Origin: Fusicatenibacter_A intestinipullorum
Lineage (GTDB): Bacteria; Bacillota; Negativicutes; Acidaminococcales; Acidaminococcaceae
NCBI GenBank assembly: GCA_019117495.1
Contig: DWZP01000031.1
Span: 1 to 64,000, forward strand
Length of the DNA: 64,000 nt
Reading direction: 5' to 3'
Under the pieces are notes generated by a model that worked only from the letters and a program-made list of their open reading frames with translations, was not told the origin of the DNA and did not search any database. Of the stretch, positions 34,897 to 42,409 are shown in pieces. Both the position numbers and the translations under genes were made by a program. How positions within the stretch are numbered: position 1 is the stretch's first letter; every line of letters starts with the position of its first letter.

Positions 34897-36288
34897 ATGC
34901 AATACGATTTAATTGTTATCGGCGCAGGGCCGGGCGGCTATGTGGCGGCTATCCGTGCGGCGCAGCTGGGGCTGAAAACTGCCGTTGCGGAACGTGCGGA
35001 AGTTGGCGGTACCTGCCTGAACCGCGGCTGCATACCTACCAAAACCTTAATGCACAGCGCCAATTTGTACCGCGAAATCGGCGAAGCCGGTAAAATGGGC
35101 GTTAACGTAACCGGAGCAGAGGCCGATTTTAAAGCCATGCATGCGCGCAAAGCGCAGGTAGTGGAACAGCTCCGCGGCGGCGTGGCGCAGCTTTTAAAGG
35201 GCAACGGCATTGATGTGCTTGAAGGTGAGGCGGCTTTTGCTTCGCCGGAAAGCATTACCGTCAGCGGCGAAACCTATACCGCAAAAAACTTTATTATCGC
35301 CACCGGCAGCAAACCGGCAGTACCGCCCATTCCCGGTGCGGATTTGCCCAATGTTGTTACCAGCGACGAAATGCTTGACACCGACAGCTGCGATTATAAG
35401 GAGCTTGTAATTATCGGCGGCGGCGTTATCGGTGTGGAAATGGCGGGCGTTTATAACGGCGTAGGCCGCAAAGTTACCATTATTGAAGCACTGGACAGAA
35501 TTTTAGCGAATATGGACCGTGAAATTTCGCAGAACCTTTCCATGATACTGAAAAAACGCGGCGTGGCAGTTAACACCGGCGCCATGGTAACCGGCATTAC
35601 GCAAGAAGGCGGGCGACTGACCTGTACCTTTGAGCGCAAGGGCAAAACCGAAAGCGTAAGCGCCGACGGCGTACTGATTTGCGTAGGGCGTCGTGCCGTT
35701 ACTGAAGGGCTGAACCTTGAAGCTGCGGGCGTGGAAACCGAACGCGGACGCGTAAAAGTAGGCGAGGGCTATAAAACCAACGTGCCGCACATTTACGCCA
35801 TCGGTGACGTTACCGGCGGTATTCAGCTGGCGCACGCAGCCGAAGCGCAGGGCATTGCCTGCGTGGAAGGCATTTGCGGGCTTGTGCCGACGGTTGACGC
35901 AAACCTTGTGCCTTCGTGCGTATATACTTCGCCCGAAATTGCCACGGTTGGCATTACGGCAGACGAAGCTAAAGCGCAGGGACGCGCCGTTATTACCGGC
36001 AAATACGTTATGAGCGGCAACGGCAAATCCATTATCGAAAACGAGGACCGCGGCTTTATTAAGCTGGTGTTTGACGCAGAAACGGAAAAACTCATCGGTG
36101 TGCAGCTGATGTGCGGCCGCGCCACCGATATGATTGGCGAAATGGTTACGGCTGTAAGCGCAGGGCTGACCAAAGCGCAGCTGGCAATGGCGCTGCACCC
36201 GCACCCAACCTTCTGCGAAGGCATTACCGAAGCGGTACACGCTGCAGACGGCCACAGCATACACACCATGCCTCCGCGCAGGCGGTAA
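34897..36288 (+). CDS. lpdA: Dihydrolipoyl dehydrogenase (L protein)
   Basis: A 463-residue FAD disulfide reductase that reoxidises lipoyl-GcvH with NAD. FAD site IGAGPGGYVAAIRAAQLG, redox disulfide GGTCLNRGCIPTK, NAD site IIGGGVIGVEMAGVY, and the C-terminal catalytic His-Glu in HPHPTFCEGI. The C terminus has a short basic extension (PPRRR). Last gene of the operon, followed by a terminator. Confidence 0.96.
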   Translation: MQYDLIVIGAGPGGYVAAIRAAQLGLKTAVAERAEVGGTCLNRGCIPTKTLMHSANLYREIGEAGKMGVNVTGAEADFKAMHARKAQVVEQLRGGVAQLLKGNGIDVLEGEAAFASPESITVSGETYTAKNFIIATGSKPAVPPIPGADLPNVVTSDEMLDTDSCDYKELVIIGGGVIGVEMAGVYNGVGRKVTIIEALDRILANMDREISQNLSMILKKRGVAVNTGAMVTGITQEGGRLTCTFERKGKTESVSADGVLICVGRRAVTEGLNLEAAGVETERGRVKVGEGYKTNVPHIYAIGDVTGGIQLAHAAEAQGIACVEGICGLVPTVDANLVPSCVYTSPEIATVGITADEAKAQGRAVITGKYVMSGNGKSIIENEDRGFIKLVFDAETEKLIGVQLMCGRATDMIGEMVTAVSAGLTKAQLAMALHPHPTFCEGITEAVHAADGHSIHTMPPRRR

Positions 36289-36296
36289 ATAATGAT

Positions 36297-36330
36297 AAAA
36301 AACAGCAGGTTATGAGCCTGCTGTTTTTGT
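36297..36330. terminator. Terminator after the gcv operon
   Basis: AACAGCAGG (36301-36309) pairs with CCTGCTGTT (36317-36325), flanked by A and T runs, so it can serve the convergent Fic gene as well. Confidence 0.88.
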
Positions 36331-36344
36331 GTTTATGCTGTTGT

Positions 36345-37559
36345 TTACTGCTCGAAAAATGAAAGGCGCAGTTTGTAGTGGTAAGGCCGTGATGTTTTAT
36401 CTGCCAGTAAAATTTCATTTGGTATTTCTTTAATTCTGGCGTCTATTGTCCGTTTTGATAATTTAAGTGTTTGTACTATCTCCTGTGATGTCGCGCCCAT
36501 ATCAGAAAATACCGCAGCTTGTAAAAGTATATTATATACTCTTTTTGTTGTTTTATCTTCGTTTTTTAACAACTCATCTAATTTTTGGTTTAATGATGAG
36601 AATAATTCATATTTTTCAAAAAGCAGTTTATAGGTACTTGTAATGGCAGACGCAATAAATTCTAATGACCAGATTATAAAAGGCGTTAAATCGCCGCAGT
36701 TTATTTGCGAGTTTGTATTTTCAAACAGTTTATAATAATCGTTTTTATGCTGCTTTATTAAAACAGATAGGCGCAACGCTATTGTAGGATGCAGATTTTT
36801 AGATAAAAAATAGGATGTTATAAATCTGGACATACGCCCATTGCCATCGTAAAACGGATGAATATAGCCAAATAGATAATGAAAAACAGCAATTCTGATA
36901 AAAATGGAAACAGAATCATCATGTAAAAATTGCAGCGCTTTTGTCATATAATCTATAATTTTACTTTCAGGGTACACACCGCGGTGAATGGTTTTTTGCG
37001 TACCGCTGACAATATCGACACTATTCTTTCTGAAAATGTTTCCATCCGGAATGTCTGACGTGTTGTTTCTTTTAATCTCGTCCAAGATAAAATCATCATA
37101 TAAATTTCTTATATCTTCACAGGTTTTAAGTTTAATATTTTCGTCATTTATAATTTTATTATATTTATTAACAATGCCCCAAAGGCGAACATCAGGGTTA
37201 TATTTGCCTTGGGCGAATATTGCCTCACGTATTTCCTGACGGGTACTTCTTACGCCTTCAATTTCGTTTGTAGATTGTATTTCTTCAATCATGCAGGATT
37301 TTAAAAACTGATCGATACCTGTACCGGGAAGCAGAGTGAATAACTTCTGGAGTCTGAGAAAATCAAACATAATTTTATTCTGTAAAGTTACAATGTATTC
37401 AGTGTGGCAGTAAAAAAGCTGAAATTCTTTTTCTCTGTTAAATTCTTTGATGGTAATATCGAGATGCTTGGCAAAAAGATTGTTAAAACGCTTTTGATAT
37501 TCCGGAAACCATTCATTATTTTGTTTATAGTATATTTCATATAAGGGAATGTAAGCCAT
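36345..37559 (-). CDS. Fic-family protein with C-terminal winged helix
   Basis: A 404-residue AT-rich gene. The catalytic motif HPFYDGNGRMSRF lies at about residue 235, and the inhibitory motif TNEIEG is at about residue 97 (class II). The C-terminal part (ATSQEIVQTLKLSKRTIDARIKEI) is a winged helix, a common arrangement for autoregulated Fic proteins. It is unlike the Fic protein at 25659 in domain order. Base composition suggests horizontal transfer. Its promoter carries repeated TTGCAA boxes. Confidence 0.88.
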   Translation of the reverse strand: MAYIPLYEIYYKQNNEWFPEYQKRFNNLFAKHLDITIKEFNREKEFQLFYCHTEYIVTLQNKIMFDFLRLQKLFTLLPGTGIDQFLKSCMIEEIQSTNEIEGVRSTRQEIREAIFAQGKYNPDVRLWGIVNKYNKIINDENIKLKTCEDIRNLYDDFILDEIKRNNTSDIPDGNIFRKNSVDIVSGTQKTIHRGVYPESKIIDYMTKALQFLHDDSVSIFIRIAVFHYLFGYIHPFYDGNGRMSRFITSYFLSKNLHPTIALRLSVLIKQHKNDYYKLFENTNSQINCGDLTPFIIWSLEFIASAITSTYKLLFEKYELFSSLNQKLDELLKNEDKTTKRVYNILLQAAVFSDMGATSQEIVQTLKLSKRTIDARIKEIPNEILLADKTSRPYHYKLRLSFFEQ

Positions 37560-37582
37560 ATTATCAAATCCTTTAAACCAAA

Positions 37583-37679
37583 TTGCAAATCAATGTAAAT
37601 CTGCAATATAAAAATAATGAGATTGCAAAAATGGCATTTTTTGCAATCTCATTATACCGTACTTTGCAAAATTTTGCAA
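37583..37679 (-). promoter_or_regulatory. Fic promoter with five TTGCAA boxes and a 16-bp inverted repeat
   Basis: On the minus strand, TTGCAA (37674-37679) as -35, a 17-bp spacer and TATAAT (37651-37656) form the promoter. TTGCAA also occurs inside the spacer (37664-37669) and at 37641-37646, 37623-37628 and 37583-37588. The arms 37616-37631 and 37638-37653 form a perfect 16-bp inverted repeat, with a 6-base centre, covering the -10 and start region. This looks like an autoregulatory operator. Confidence 0.75.
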
Positions 37680-37794
37680 TTTCGTTTTCGGTTTTTATCT
37701 GAACGTATTACATAATTCATTGTCAAATACAAAACTTGCAGAGTGCAAATGTCTTCTGCAAGTTTTTATTTATATTAAGTTTTGTATTCAATTT

Positions 37795-38034
37795 TTACTG
37801 CATTTGTTTGATAATCTGCATAATTTCTTCAACGCCTGGCACGTTGCCGCCTGCCACAACTTTGCCGTCGATAACAAGCGCCGGTAAGGTCATTACACCG
37901 TAGGCCATAATGCGGCGCAGTTCGCTCACGCGTTCAAATTTTGCAGGGCATTTTAACTTTTTAGCGGCCACAGCAGCATTCTGGAACAATACCTCCACCT
38001 GTTTTGTCATTGGCCCTAAAACTTTAATTTGCAT
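37795..38034 (-). CDS. Small thioredoxin-fold protein lacking the CxxC motif
   Basis: A 79-residue member of the small thioredoxin-like (redox-active disulfide protein 2) family. The fold is recognisable from MQIKVLGP at the N terminus, the cis-proline loop MTLPALVIDGKVV and the final helix VEEIMQIIKQM. Where the family normally has CxxC after GP, this protein reads GPMTKQVEVL, with no cysteine; one Cys remains at KKLKC. It is unlikely to be a normal disulfide reductase. Confidence 0.75.
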   Translation of the reverse strand: MQIKVLGPMTKQVEVLFQNAAVAAKKLKCPAKFERVSELRRIMAYGVMTLPALVIDGKVVAGGNVPGVEEIMQIIKQMQ

Positions 38035-38158
38035 ATCATCTCACCTTCGTTTCTGTATTTGCTGCACCTTTATCATAACAAAAGGCTTTGGCTAAAGTAA
38101 GTACAAACGGTGAACTATTTGCAAATTTTATCATATTCAAAATAAGATATATTTTTAT

Positions 38159-38434
38159 TTAGCGCTTTGGGCAGCTTTTATCCTTCCAATACCACCATTT
38201 CAGCTTTTCGGGGTCCGGGTTTTCGGTGTCGGCATAATACACTGCCATGCGGAAAACATACAGCTGGCACAAATCCTCCTGCCGTCCTTTAAATTCGCAG
38301 TCCATGCGGTAAAGTTCTTCCGGGTCTTTGCCTTTTAAATCGGCAATGCGGCTTATACCGATGTTTAATAAATCCTGCTCTATGTTTGGGCCGATAAACG
38401 GTATTTTGCGCAGTTCGCTTTTGTTTTTATTCAT
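38159..38434 (-). CDS. Helix-hairpin-helix protein (Cdd1 / pathogenicity-locus family)
   Basis: A 91-residue protein with a helix-hairpin-helix unit (LRKIPFIGPNIEQDLLNIGI, then IADLKGKDPEELY) and the Cdd1 ending PDPEKLKWWYWKD. Function unknown; the HhH unit suggests nucleic acid contact. Its start overlaps the end of the next upstream gene by eight bases, and it is the last gene of a four-gene minus-strand cluster. Confidence 0.82.
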   Translation of the reverse strand: MNKNKSELRKIPFIGPNIEQDLLNIGISRIADLKGKDPEELYRMDCEFKGRQEDLCQLYVFRMAVYYADTENPDPEKLKWWYWKDKSCPKR

Positions 38435-38693
38435 CTTTTACCACTTCAACTTTAAAAACGTTGATGGTATCAACATCGGGGCAGCAAAATACTGCCGTGC
38501 CGGGTTCTGCACCGGGAATTGAACCGCCGTAGCGCAGAATGTCGATATAGGGAAAGGCAACGTGCATTGCCATGGGGCACAGTTTGCCGCGCTCCGTGTC
38601 AAAATCAAAGCTGTCGCCTGGTTTATGCCCGCGGTGGCAGCCGCAGGGGCCTTTGCGGCCGATAACGGTTATTTTAATCTTCGGTTTCTGCAT
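38427..38693 (-). CDS. TIGR04076-family protein
   Basis: An 88-residue cysteine-containing protein with KITVIGRKGPCGCHRGHKPG, CPMAMHVAFPYI and a GGSIPG turn, matching the TIGR04076 family of anaerobes (function unknown). It overlaps both neighbours, by 8 and 20 bases. Confidence 0.8.
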   Translation of the reverse strand: MQKPKIKITVIGRKGPCGCHRGHKPGDSFDFDTERGKLCPMAMHVAFPYIDILRYGGSIPGAEPGTAVFCCPDVDTINVFKVEVVKDE

Positions 38694-39363
38694 TGCTGCC
38701 GCCTCCGTAATTTTTTATAACAGCCGCAGTCCAGTTTAAAAGCAGCCCGGAATAAGCGCTGAATTCCGCGGGGGTGATTTTTGTTTTAAACTGCGCCGGG
38801 CAGGTGAGTATTTTTAAATCTTCGCCCTGCAATTTATTGGCAAGGTCTTTTCTTTTGGCAATATAAGCGCCGGTTTCAAGGTAATGTTTTGCCTGCAATG
38901 CAAAAAAGGCCGATTTGTAAAGCGTTTTTAAAACTTCTGCGCTTTCTTCATGCACAAAATTGTGTACGCAGGCGTGGTAAATATTGCATGCCGCCGTGTG
39001 CAGCGCACGTTTGGCATCAGCTTCGCCTGTTAAAAAAGCAATAAACTCCAAATCGCCGTAAAGGGCTTTGGTGTCGCGGCAAAACTGAAATAAATCTGCC
39101 TTGTCCCACGCTTTTAGTTCTTCGGTGCCGCTTACAAAGCCGCATATTTTTGTGCGTTCTTTCAAACCGGCAATGGCGTTTTTGTAAAGGGTTAAGTCAT
39201 CAAGCGTAAGGCTGTTTAAAATTAAAACAACGTCAATGTCGCTGCCTTCGTTCGCTTCGCCGCGCGCATAGCTGCCTTGCAGCCCGATAAACACAATCCT
39301 TGCGCCAAACGCCGCGTCCACGGCTTCTATGTATTTATCAAGCCAGCGGTCTAAATCAAACAT
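38674..39363 (-). CDS. Nucleotidyltransferase-domain protein
   Basis: A 229-residue protein. The N-terminal half has the pol-beta-type motif GLQGSYARGEANEGSDIDV, containing the GSxAxG and DxD metal ligands. The C-terminal half is helical (HTAACNIYHACVHNF, KTLYKSAFFALQAKHYLETG) and resembles HEPN/KNT-C partner domains. It may modify a small molecule, protein or RNA; target unknown. Overlaps both neighbours. Confidence 0.78.
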   Translation of the reverse strand: MFDLDRWLDKYIEAVDAAFGARIVFIGLQGSYARGEANEGSDIDVVLILNSLTLDDLTLYKNAIAGLKERTKICGFVSGTEELKAWDKADLFQFCRDTKALYGDLEFIAFLTGEADAKRALHTAACNIYHACVHNFVHEESAEVLKTLYKSAFFALQAKHYLETGAYIAKRKDLANKLQGEDLKILTCPAQFKTKITPAEFSAYSGLLLNWTAAVIKNYGGGSNAETED

Positions 39364-40288
39364 TGCCTGCTCCGTTTCTGCCGCTTTTTTGCGGCTTTTT
39401 CAGTATGTAAATAAGGTGCGGCATTTCTTTGCCTTTGTAGGTTTTTACAAAACTGCCGCTTATTGCCATGCCAAGCCTTTCCGCCACGCGGCGGGATTTT
39501 TTGTTTTCCGGGCGGATTTCGGCGATAACTTCTTCTGCACCAAGCGCGCCGAAAGCATAGTTAACGCTTGCCTGTGCTGCTTCCGTGGCGTAGCCTTTGT
39601 TCCAGCAGGTTTTGTTAAAGATATAGGCCACGCCCATGCGGCGTTCGCCGTTTATGGTTTCTATAAGCGGTCCGCACACGCCCAAAAATTTGCCGCTGCA
39701 TTTTTCGGTTACGGCGTAAAAACTAAAGCCGTCCGCCTTGTAGCGGCGCAGGTTTTCAGTAAGCCATGCTGTAACTTCCGCATCCGTAAACGGCGTTTCC
39801 CAGGCGTACATTACTTCTTTATCCTGCAAAAAGGTTTTCAGTTCGGCTTCATCGCCAGGCGTAAGTTCGCGCAGGTAAAGCCGTTCGGTTTTTATTTTGG
39901 CGTTTGCCTGTGCCGCAATTTTAGCAACTATTGCTTTATCTGCTGGGCAAAAGTCATAGGCGGTTACGTTTTGGGGCAGTATCCACGCCAGTTCGCTGTG
40001 CTCCAGGCGCTGCGGCTCGTCCTGCGTGGTGCAGTTAAACAGCGTTAGGTGTATCGTAATATCGGGGTAGGTGTGCGTTACTTCATAATAAACGCTGCCG
40101 GGCATAACGGTTATGCCCAGTTCTTCGCGGCATTCGCGCACCAGCGCCTGCTGTTTTGTTTCACCTGCTTCCACCTTGCCGCCGGGAAACTCCCATAAGA
40201 GCGCCCGCGCCTTGTTTGCCGGGCGGCGGCAGATTAAAATTTTATCTTCGCGCCATATCAGCGCGGCCACAACCTGTGTTATTTTCAT
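39356..40288 (-). CDS. NUDIX hydrolase fused to a GNAT acetyltransferase
   Basis: A 310-residue fusion. Residues 1-130 are a MutT-like NUDIX domain with the box GGKVEAGETKQQALVRECRE followed by ELGI. Residues 135-310 are a RimJ/RimL-type GNAT domain (RLYLRELTPGDEAELKTFL; MGVAYIFNKTCWNKGYATEA). The NUDIX half could clean oxidised nucleotides. First gene of the four-gene overlapping cluster. Confidence 0.85.
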   Translation of the reverse strand: MKITQVVAALIWREDKILICRRPANKARALLWEFPGGKVEAGETKQQALVRECREELGITVMPGSVYYEVTHTYPDITIHLTLFNCTTQDEPQRLEHSELAWILPQNVTAYDFCPADKAIVAKIAAQANAKIKTERLYLRELTPGDEAELKTFLQDKEVMYAWETPFTDAEVTAWLTENLRRYKADGFSFYAVTEKCSGKFLGVCGPLIETINGERRMGVAYIFNKTCWNKGYATEAAQASVNYAFGALGAEEVIAEIRPENKKSRRVAERLGMAISGSFVKTYKGKEMPHLIYILKKPQKSGRNGAGNV

Positions 40289-40376
40289 AAAATATACCTT
40301 GCTTTCTTAAACAAACGGCAGAATAAGCCGCTTCTGCCCTAATATTAACATAAGTAAAGGTGAGCGGCAATAAAAT

Positions 40377-40405
40377 TTGCCGTTTTAAAAGCTATGCTGT
40401 ATAAT
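40377..40405 (+). promoter_or_regulatory. Promoter of the antisense RNA at the holin-like toxin locus
   Basis: TTGCCG (40377-40382), 17-bp spacer, TATAAT (40400-40405), directed towards the small toxin gene that is read from the other side. Confidence 0.7.
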
Positions 40406-40409
40406 AAGA

Positions 40410-40504
40410 AAAGAGAGATAGCTGGTATGGGAACACCGGCTCTCCCCACTTCAATTAAAAATTGACGGAAGGCCGTGTTACCGCATTGGTTACGCGGCTT
40501 TTCT
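40410..40504 (+). ncRNA. Predicted type I antitoxin RNA (holin-like toxin locus)
   Basis: About 95 nt from the plus-strand promoter to a hairpin (GCCGTGTTACC with GGTTACGCGGC, 40472-40498) followed by TTTTC. It runs convergently to the toxin mRNA and is antisense to its 3' part. Its segment CTCTCCCCACTTC partly complements the toxin ribosome-site region GAGTGGAGG. Start and end are predicted from sequence only. Confidence 0.6.
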
Positions 40505-40637
40505 CATTCTGCTATTTGCGGAACGAGAGAATAAGCACTACTAAGGTAGCAAACATTACAGCAAAAGATAATGCTTCGAATACCGTCATAGTACCACCTC
40601 CACTCTTGTGGAGTGGAAAAGCCAGCCCAGCTATCTC
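40415..40637. repeat. Inverted GAGATAGCTGG ends of the toxin locus
   Basis: GAGATAGCTGG at 40415-40425 and its exact complement CCAGCTATCTC at 40627-40637 bracket the locus. Both convergent transcripts would begin with this sequence, and a full-length toxin mRNA could pair its 5' and 3' ends, as seen in other type I toxin mRNAs. Confidence 0.7.
40512..40589 (-). CDS. Holin-like type I toxin peptide
   Basis: A 25-residue peptide starting MTVFEALSFAVMFATLVV with a single hydrophobic helix and a short basic end (RK). The start MTVFEAL is the signature of the small putative holin-like toxins of Firmicutes. A strong ribosome site GGAGGTGG lies just before the ATG but is held in a hairpin (CCACTC with GAGTGG). 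An extended -10 (TGGTATAAT, minus strand 40647-40655) lies upstream. Expected to act on the cell membrane. Confidence 0.75.
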   Translation of the reverse strand: MTVFEALSFAVMFATLVVLILSFRK

Positions 40638-40677
40638 ACGAAGGGTATTATACCATAAATACAACTTACATAAAAGC

Positions 40678-40712
40678 AAACAGCCGGTAAAGAAAATACC
40701 AGTTGTTTTTAG
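40678..40712 (-). terminator. Terminator of gltS
   Basis: On the minus strand AACAACTGGTA pairs with TACCGGCTGTT (G-T pairs allowed), followed by TTGCTTTT. It separates gltS from the toxin promoter. Confidence 0.65.
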
Positions 40713-40730
40713 TATAGCATTAAAATTAAG

Positions 40731-41957
40731 TTACAGCGTTATCATCCACGTTATGATGATGGCGTTGGTAAAGTCAATTAAAAACGCGCCGACGAGCGAA
40801 ACTATCATCCACGCTTTGGGCGAAAAACCGTATTTATCGGAAAGCGACTGCATGTTGGCAAGGCCGTTGGCGGTTGCACCCATGGCAAAACCAATGCCGC
40901 CTACCGCGAGCATTACAGAGTCGTAATCCTTGCCGAACATTAAAAAGTATACGCCCCAGGCGAAGGCCACCATTAAAAGCGTCTGAATGATGAGAATAAC
41001 AATCAGCGGCAGTGCCAGGTTAATAAGCTCGTACAGCTTAAGGCTGTTAATGGCCATGGTTACATAAAGCACCAGCGAAATATCGGCAATGCAGTCCATG
41101 CCGACGCCTTCAATTTTGTACGCTTTGCTGAAGTCGCCGATGTTGCGGATAACGGCGGCGATAAGCATACTGCCGATATATACCGGCAGCGTAATAAACT
41201 GGCCGAGGTAGGTGCTTAAAATGCTGCCCAACCCCATGGCGATAGCTACAAAGCCCAGCGCTTTTAAAATTTCCGCAGCAGCCGCCGGTGCGGGAATGAG
41301 GTTTTCGCCGGTAACGGTGGTTTCCGTTTCGTCAATTTCTTCCAGCGGAGCATCCTCTTTGGCGGTTTTAGGGGTTTTGAGCTTGTATTTTTTAATCAGC
41401 TTTTCGCCGAAAGGGCCGCCGATAATAAGCGCCGTTGCCATACCGAAGGTGGCGGCCGTAATGGCAACCGTTGTTGCGCCGGTAAGGCCGTAGTTCTGTT
41501 CAAAAAACGGGCCAAAGGCAGCGCTTGTGCCGAGCCCGCCCATCAGTGCCACGGCGCCGGCAAGAATACCGTAGAATTTATCAATGCCCATCAGGCTGCA
41601 AACGCCCATGCCGATGGCGTTCTGCAAAATGCCGAGTATTGTTGAAGTGAACCAGAAGCCTACGAGAAGCAGGCCGCCTTTTTTAACAAGTTTTAAACTT
41701 GCCATCATGCCGATGGTGGTAAAAAAGCACAGCAGTGCTACTTTTTGCAGCGTGTCGTCAAAGGTAAAATCGGCAATGCCGTAAATTTTCAGCAGCGAAA
41801 ATACCAGCGCAAAAGGCAGGCCGCCTATTACCGGCGCCGGAATGCTGAACCTTTGCAGGGCGGCGCTGTGGCTTTTTATCCACATGCCGATGTAATAGCT
41901 GACTATGGCGAGAGCAACCGACTGCACCATATCGATATGAATGGTTGTAATTTCCAT
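40731..41957 (-). CDS. gltS: Sodium/glutamate symporter
   Basis: A 408-residue inner-membrane carrier with two pseudo-repeated halves of about five helices. Family segments are PAPVIGGLPFALV, GLGTSAAFGPFFEQNYG and GGIGFAMGATANGLANMQ, where the GxGxxxG-type loops of the ESS family enter the membrane. Imports glutamate with sodium. GGAGG precedes the ATG. Fits an amino-acid- or organic-acid-fermenting anaerobe. Confidence 0.93.
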   Translation of the reverse strand: MEITTIHIDMVQSVALAIVSYYIGMWIKSHSAALQRFSIPAPVIGGLPFALVFSLLKIYGIADFTFDDTLQKVALLCFFTTIGMMASLKLVKKGGLLLVGFWFTSTILGILQNAIGMGVCSLMGIDKFYGILAGAVALMGGLGTSAAFGPFFEQNYGLTGATTVAITAATFGMATALIIGGPFGEKLIKKYKLKTPKTAKEDAPLEEIDETETTVTGENLIPAPAAAAEILKALGFVAIAMGLGSILSTYLGQFITLPVYIGSMLIAAVIRNIGDFSKAYKIEGVGMDCIADISLVLYVTMAINSLKLYELINLALPLIVILIIQTLLMVAFAWGVYFLMFGKDYDSVMLAVGGIGFAMGATANGLANMQSLSDKYGFSPKAWMIVSLVGAFLIDFTNAIIITWMITL

Positions 41958-42028
41958 ATTATAACCTCCAGTTATTTATTAACAGATGTCTGCATTTTAG
42001 TGTGAGTTTTTCAATATCAGACTTGTAT

Positions 42029-42057
42029 ATTATAGGCTTTTTTTAATAAATTTACAA
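42029..42057 (-). promoter_or_regulatory. Promoter of gltS
   Basis: On the minus strand TTGTAA (42052-42057), 17-bp spacer, TATAAT (42029-42034). Confidence 0.7.
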
Positions 42058-42259
42058 TACTGTTTTTAATTTACAAACTAATGTATAATAAACGCCGCTG
42101 AGGCAAATTTTCCGGCAGCGGATAATTTTTATTAAAAAACTGCGAAAAAGCAAGATAACCAAAGTAAAAACCAAAAAATTACTGTTAAAAGAAAGCGCAC
42201 GGGCTTGACAAAAACAAACTTTGCCGGTGCGTAAACAGATGGAACAAAAACTGTAAAGC

Positions 42260-42306
42260 ACAAAATATTGTTAACATAAAAATCAAATTAACAATATATG
42301 GTGGTG
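42260..42306 (+). promoter_or_regulatory. Candidate pair of NrdR boxes
   Basis: ACAAAATATTGT (from 42260) and ACAATATATGGTGGTGT (from 42291) are AT-rich sites resembling the NrdR box, with starts exactly 31 bp apart, the usual tandem spacing. They lie just upstream of the nrdD promoter. Match to consensus is partial. Confidence 0.5.
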
Positions 42307-42312
42307 TTTTGC

Positions 42313-42341
42313 TTTACTTTGTTATTAAAGTATGGTATTAT
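42313..42341 (+). promoter_or_regulatory. Promoter of nrdDG
   Basis: TTTACT (42313-42318), 17-bp spacer, TATTAT (42336-42341) with an extended TGG before the -10. Confidence 0.65.
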
Positions 42342-42409
42342 GGTTAAGAATTATTTTGTAAAAACGATGATTTTACGTTAAATATTTAAACATGGAAAGA
42401 GGGAGGACA

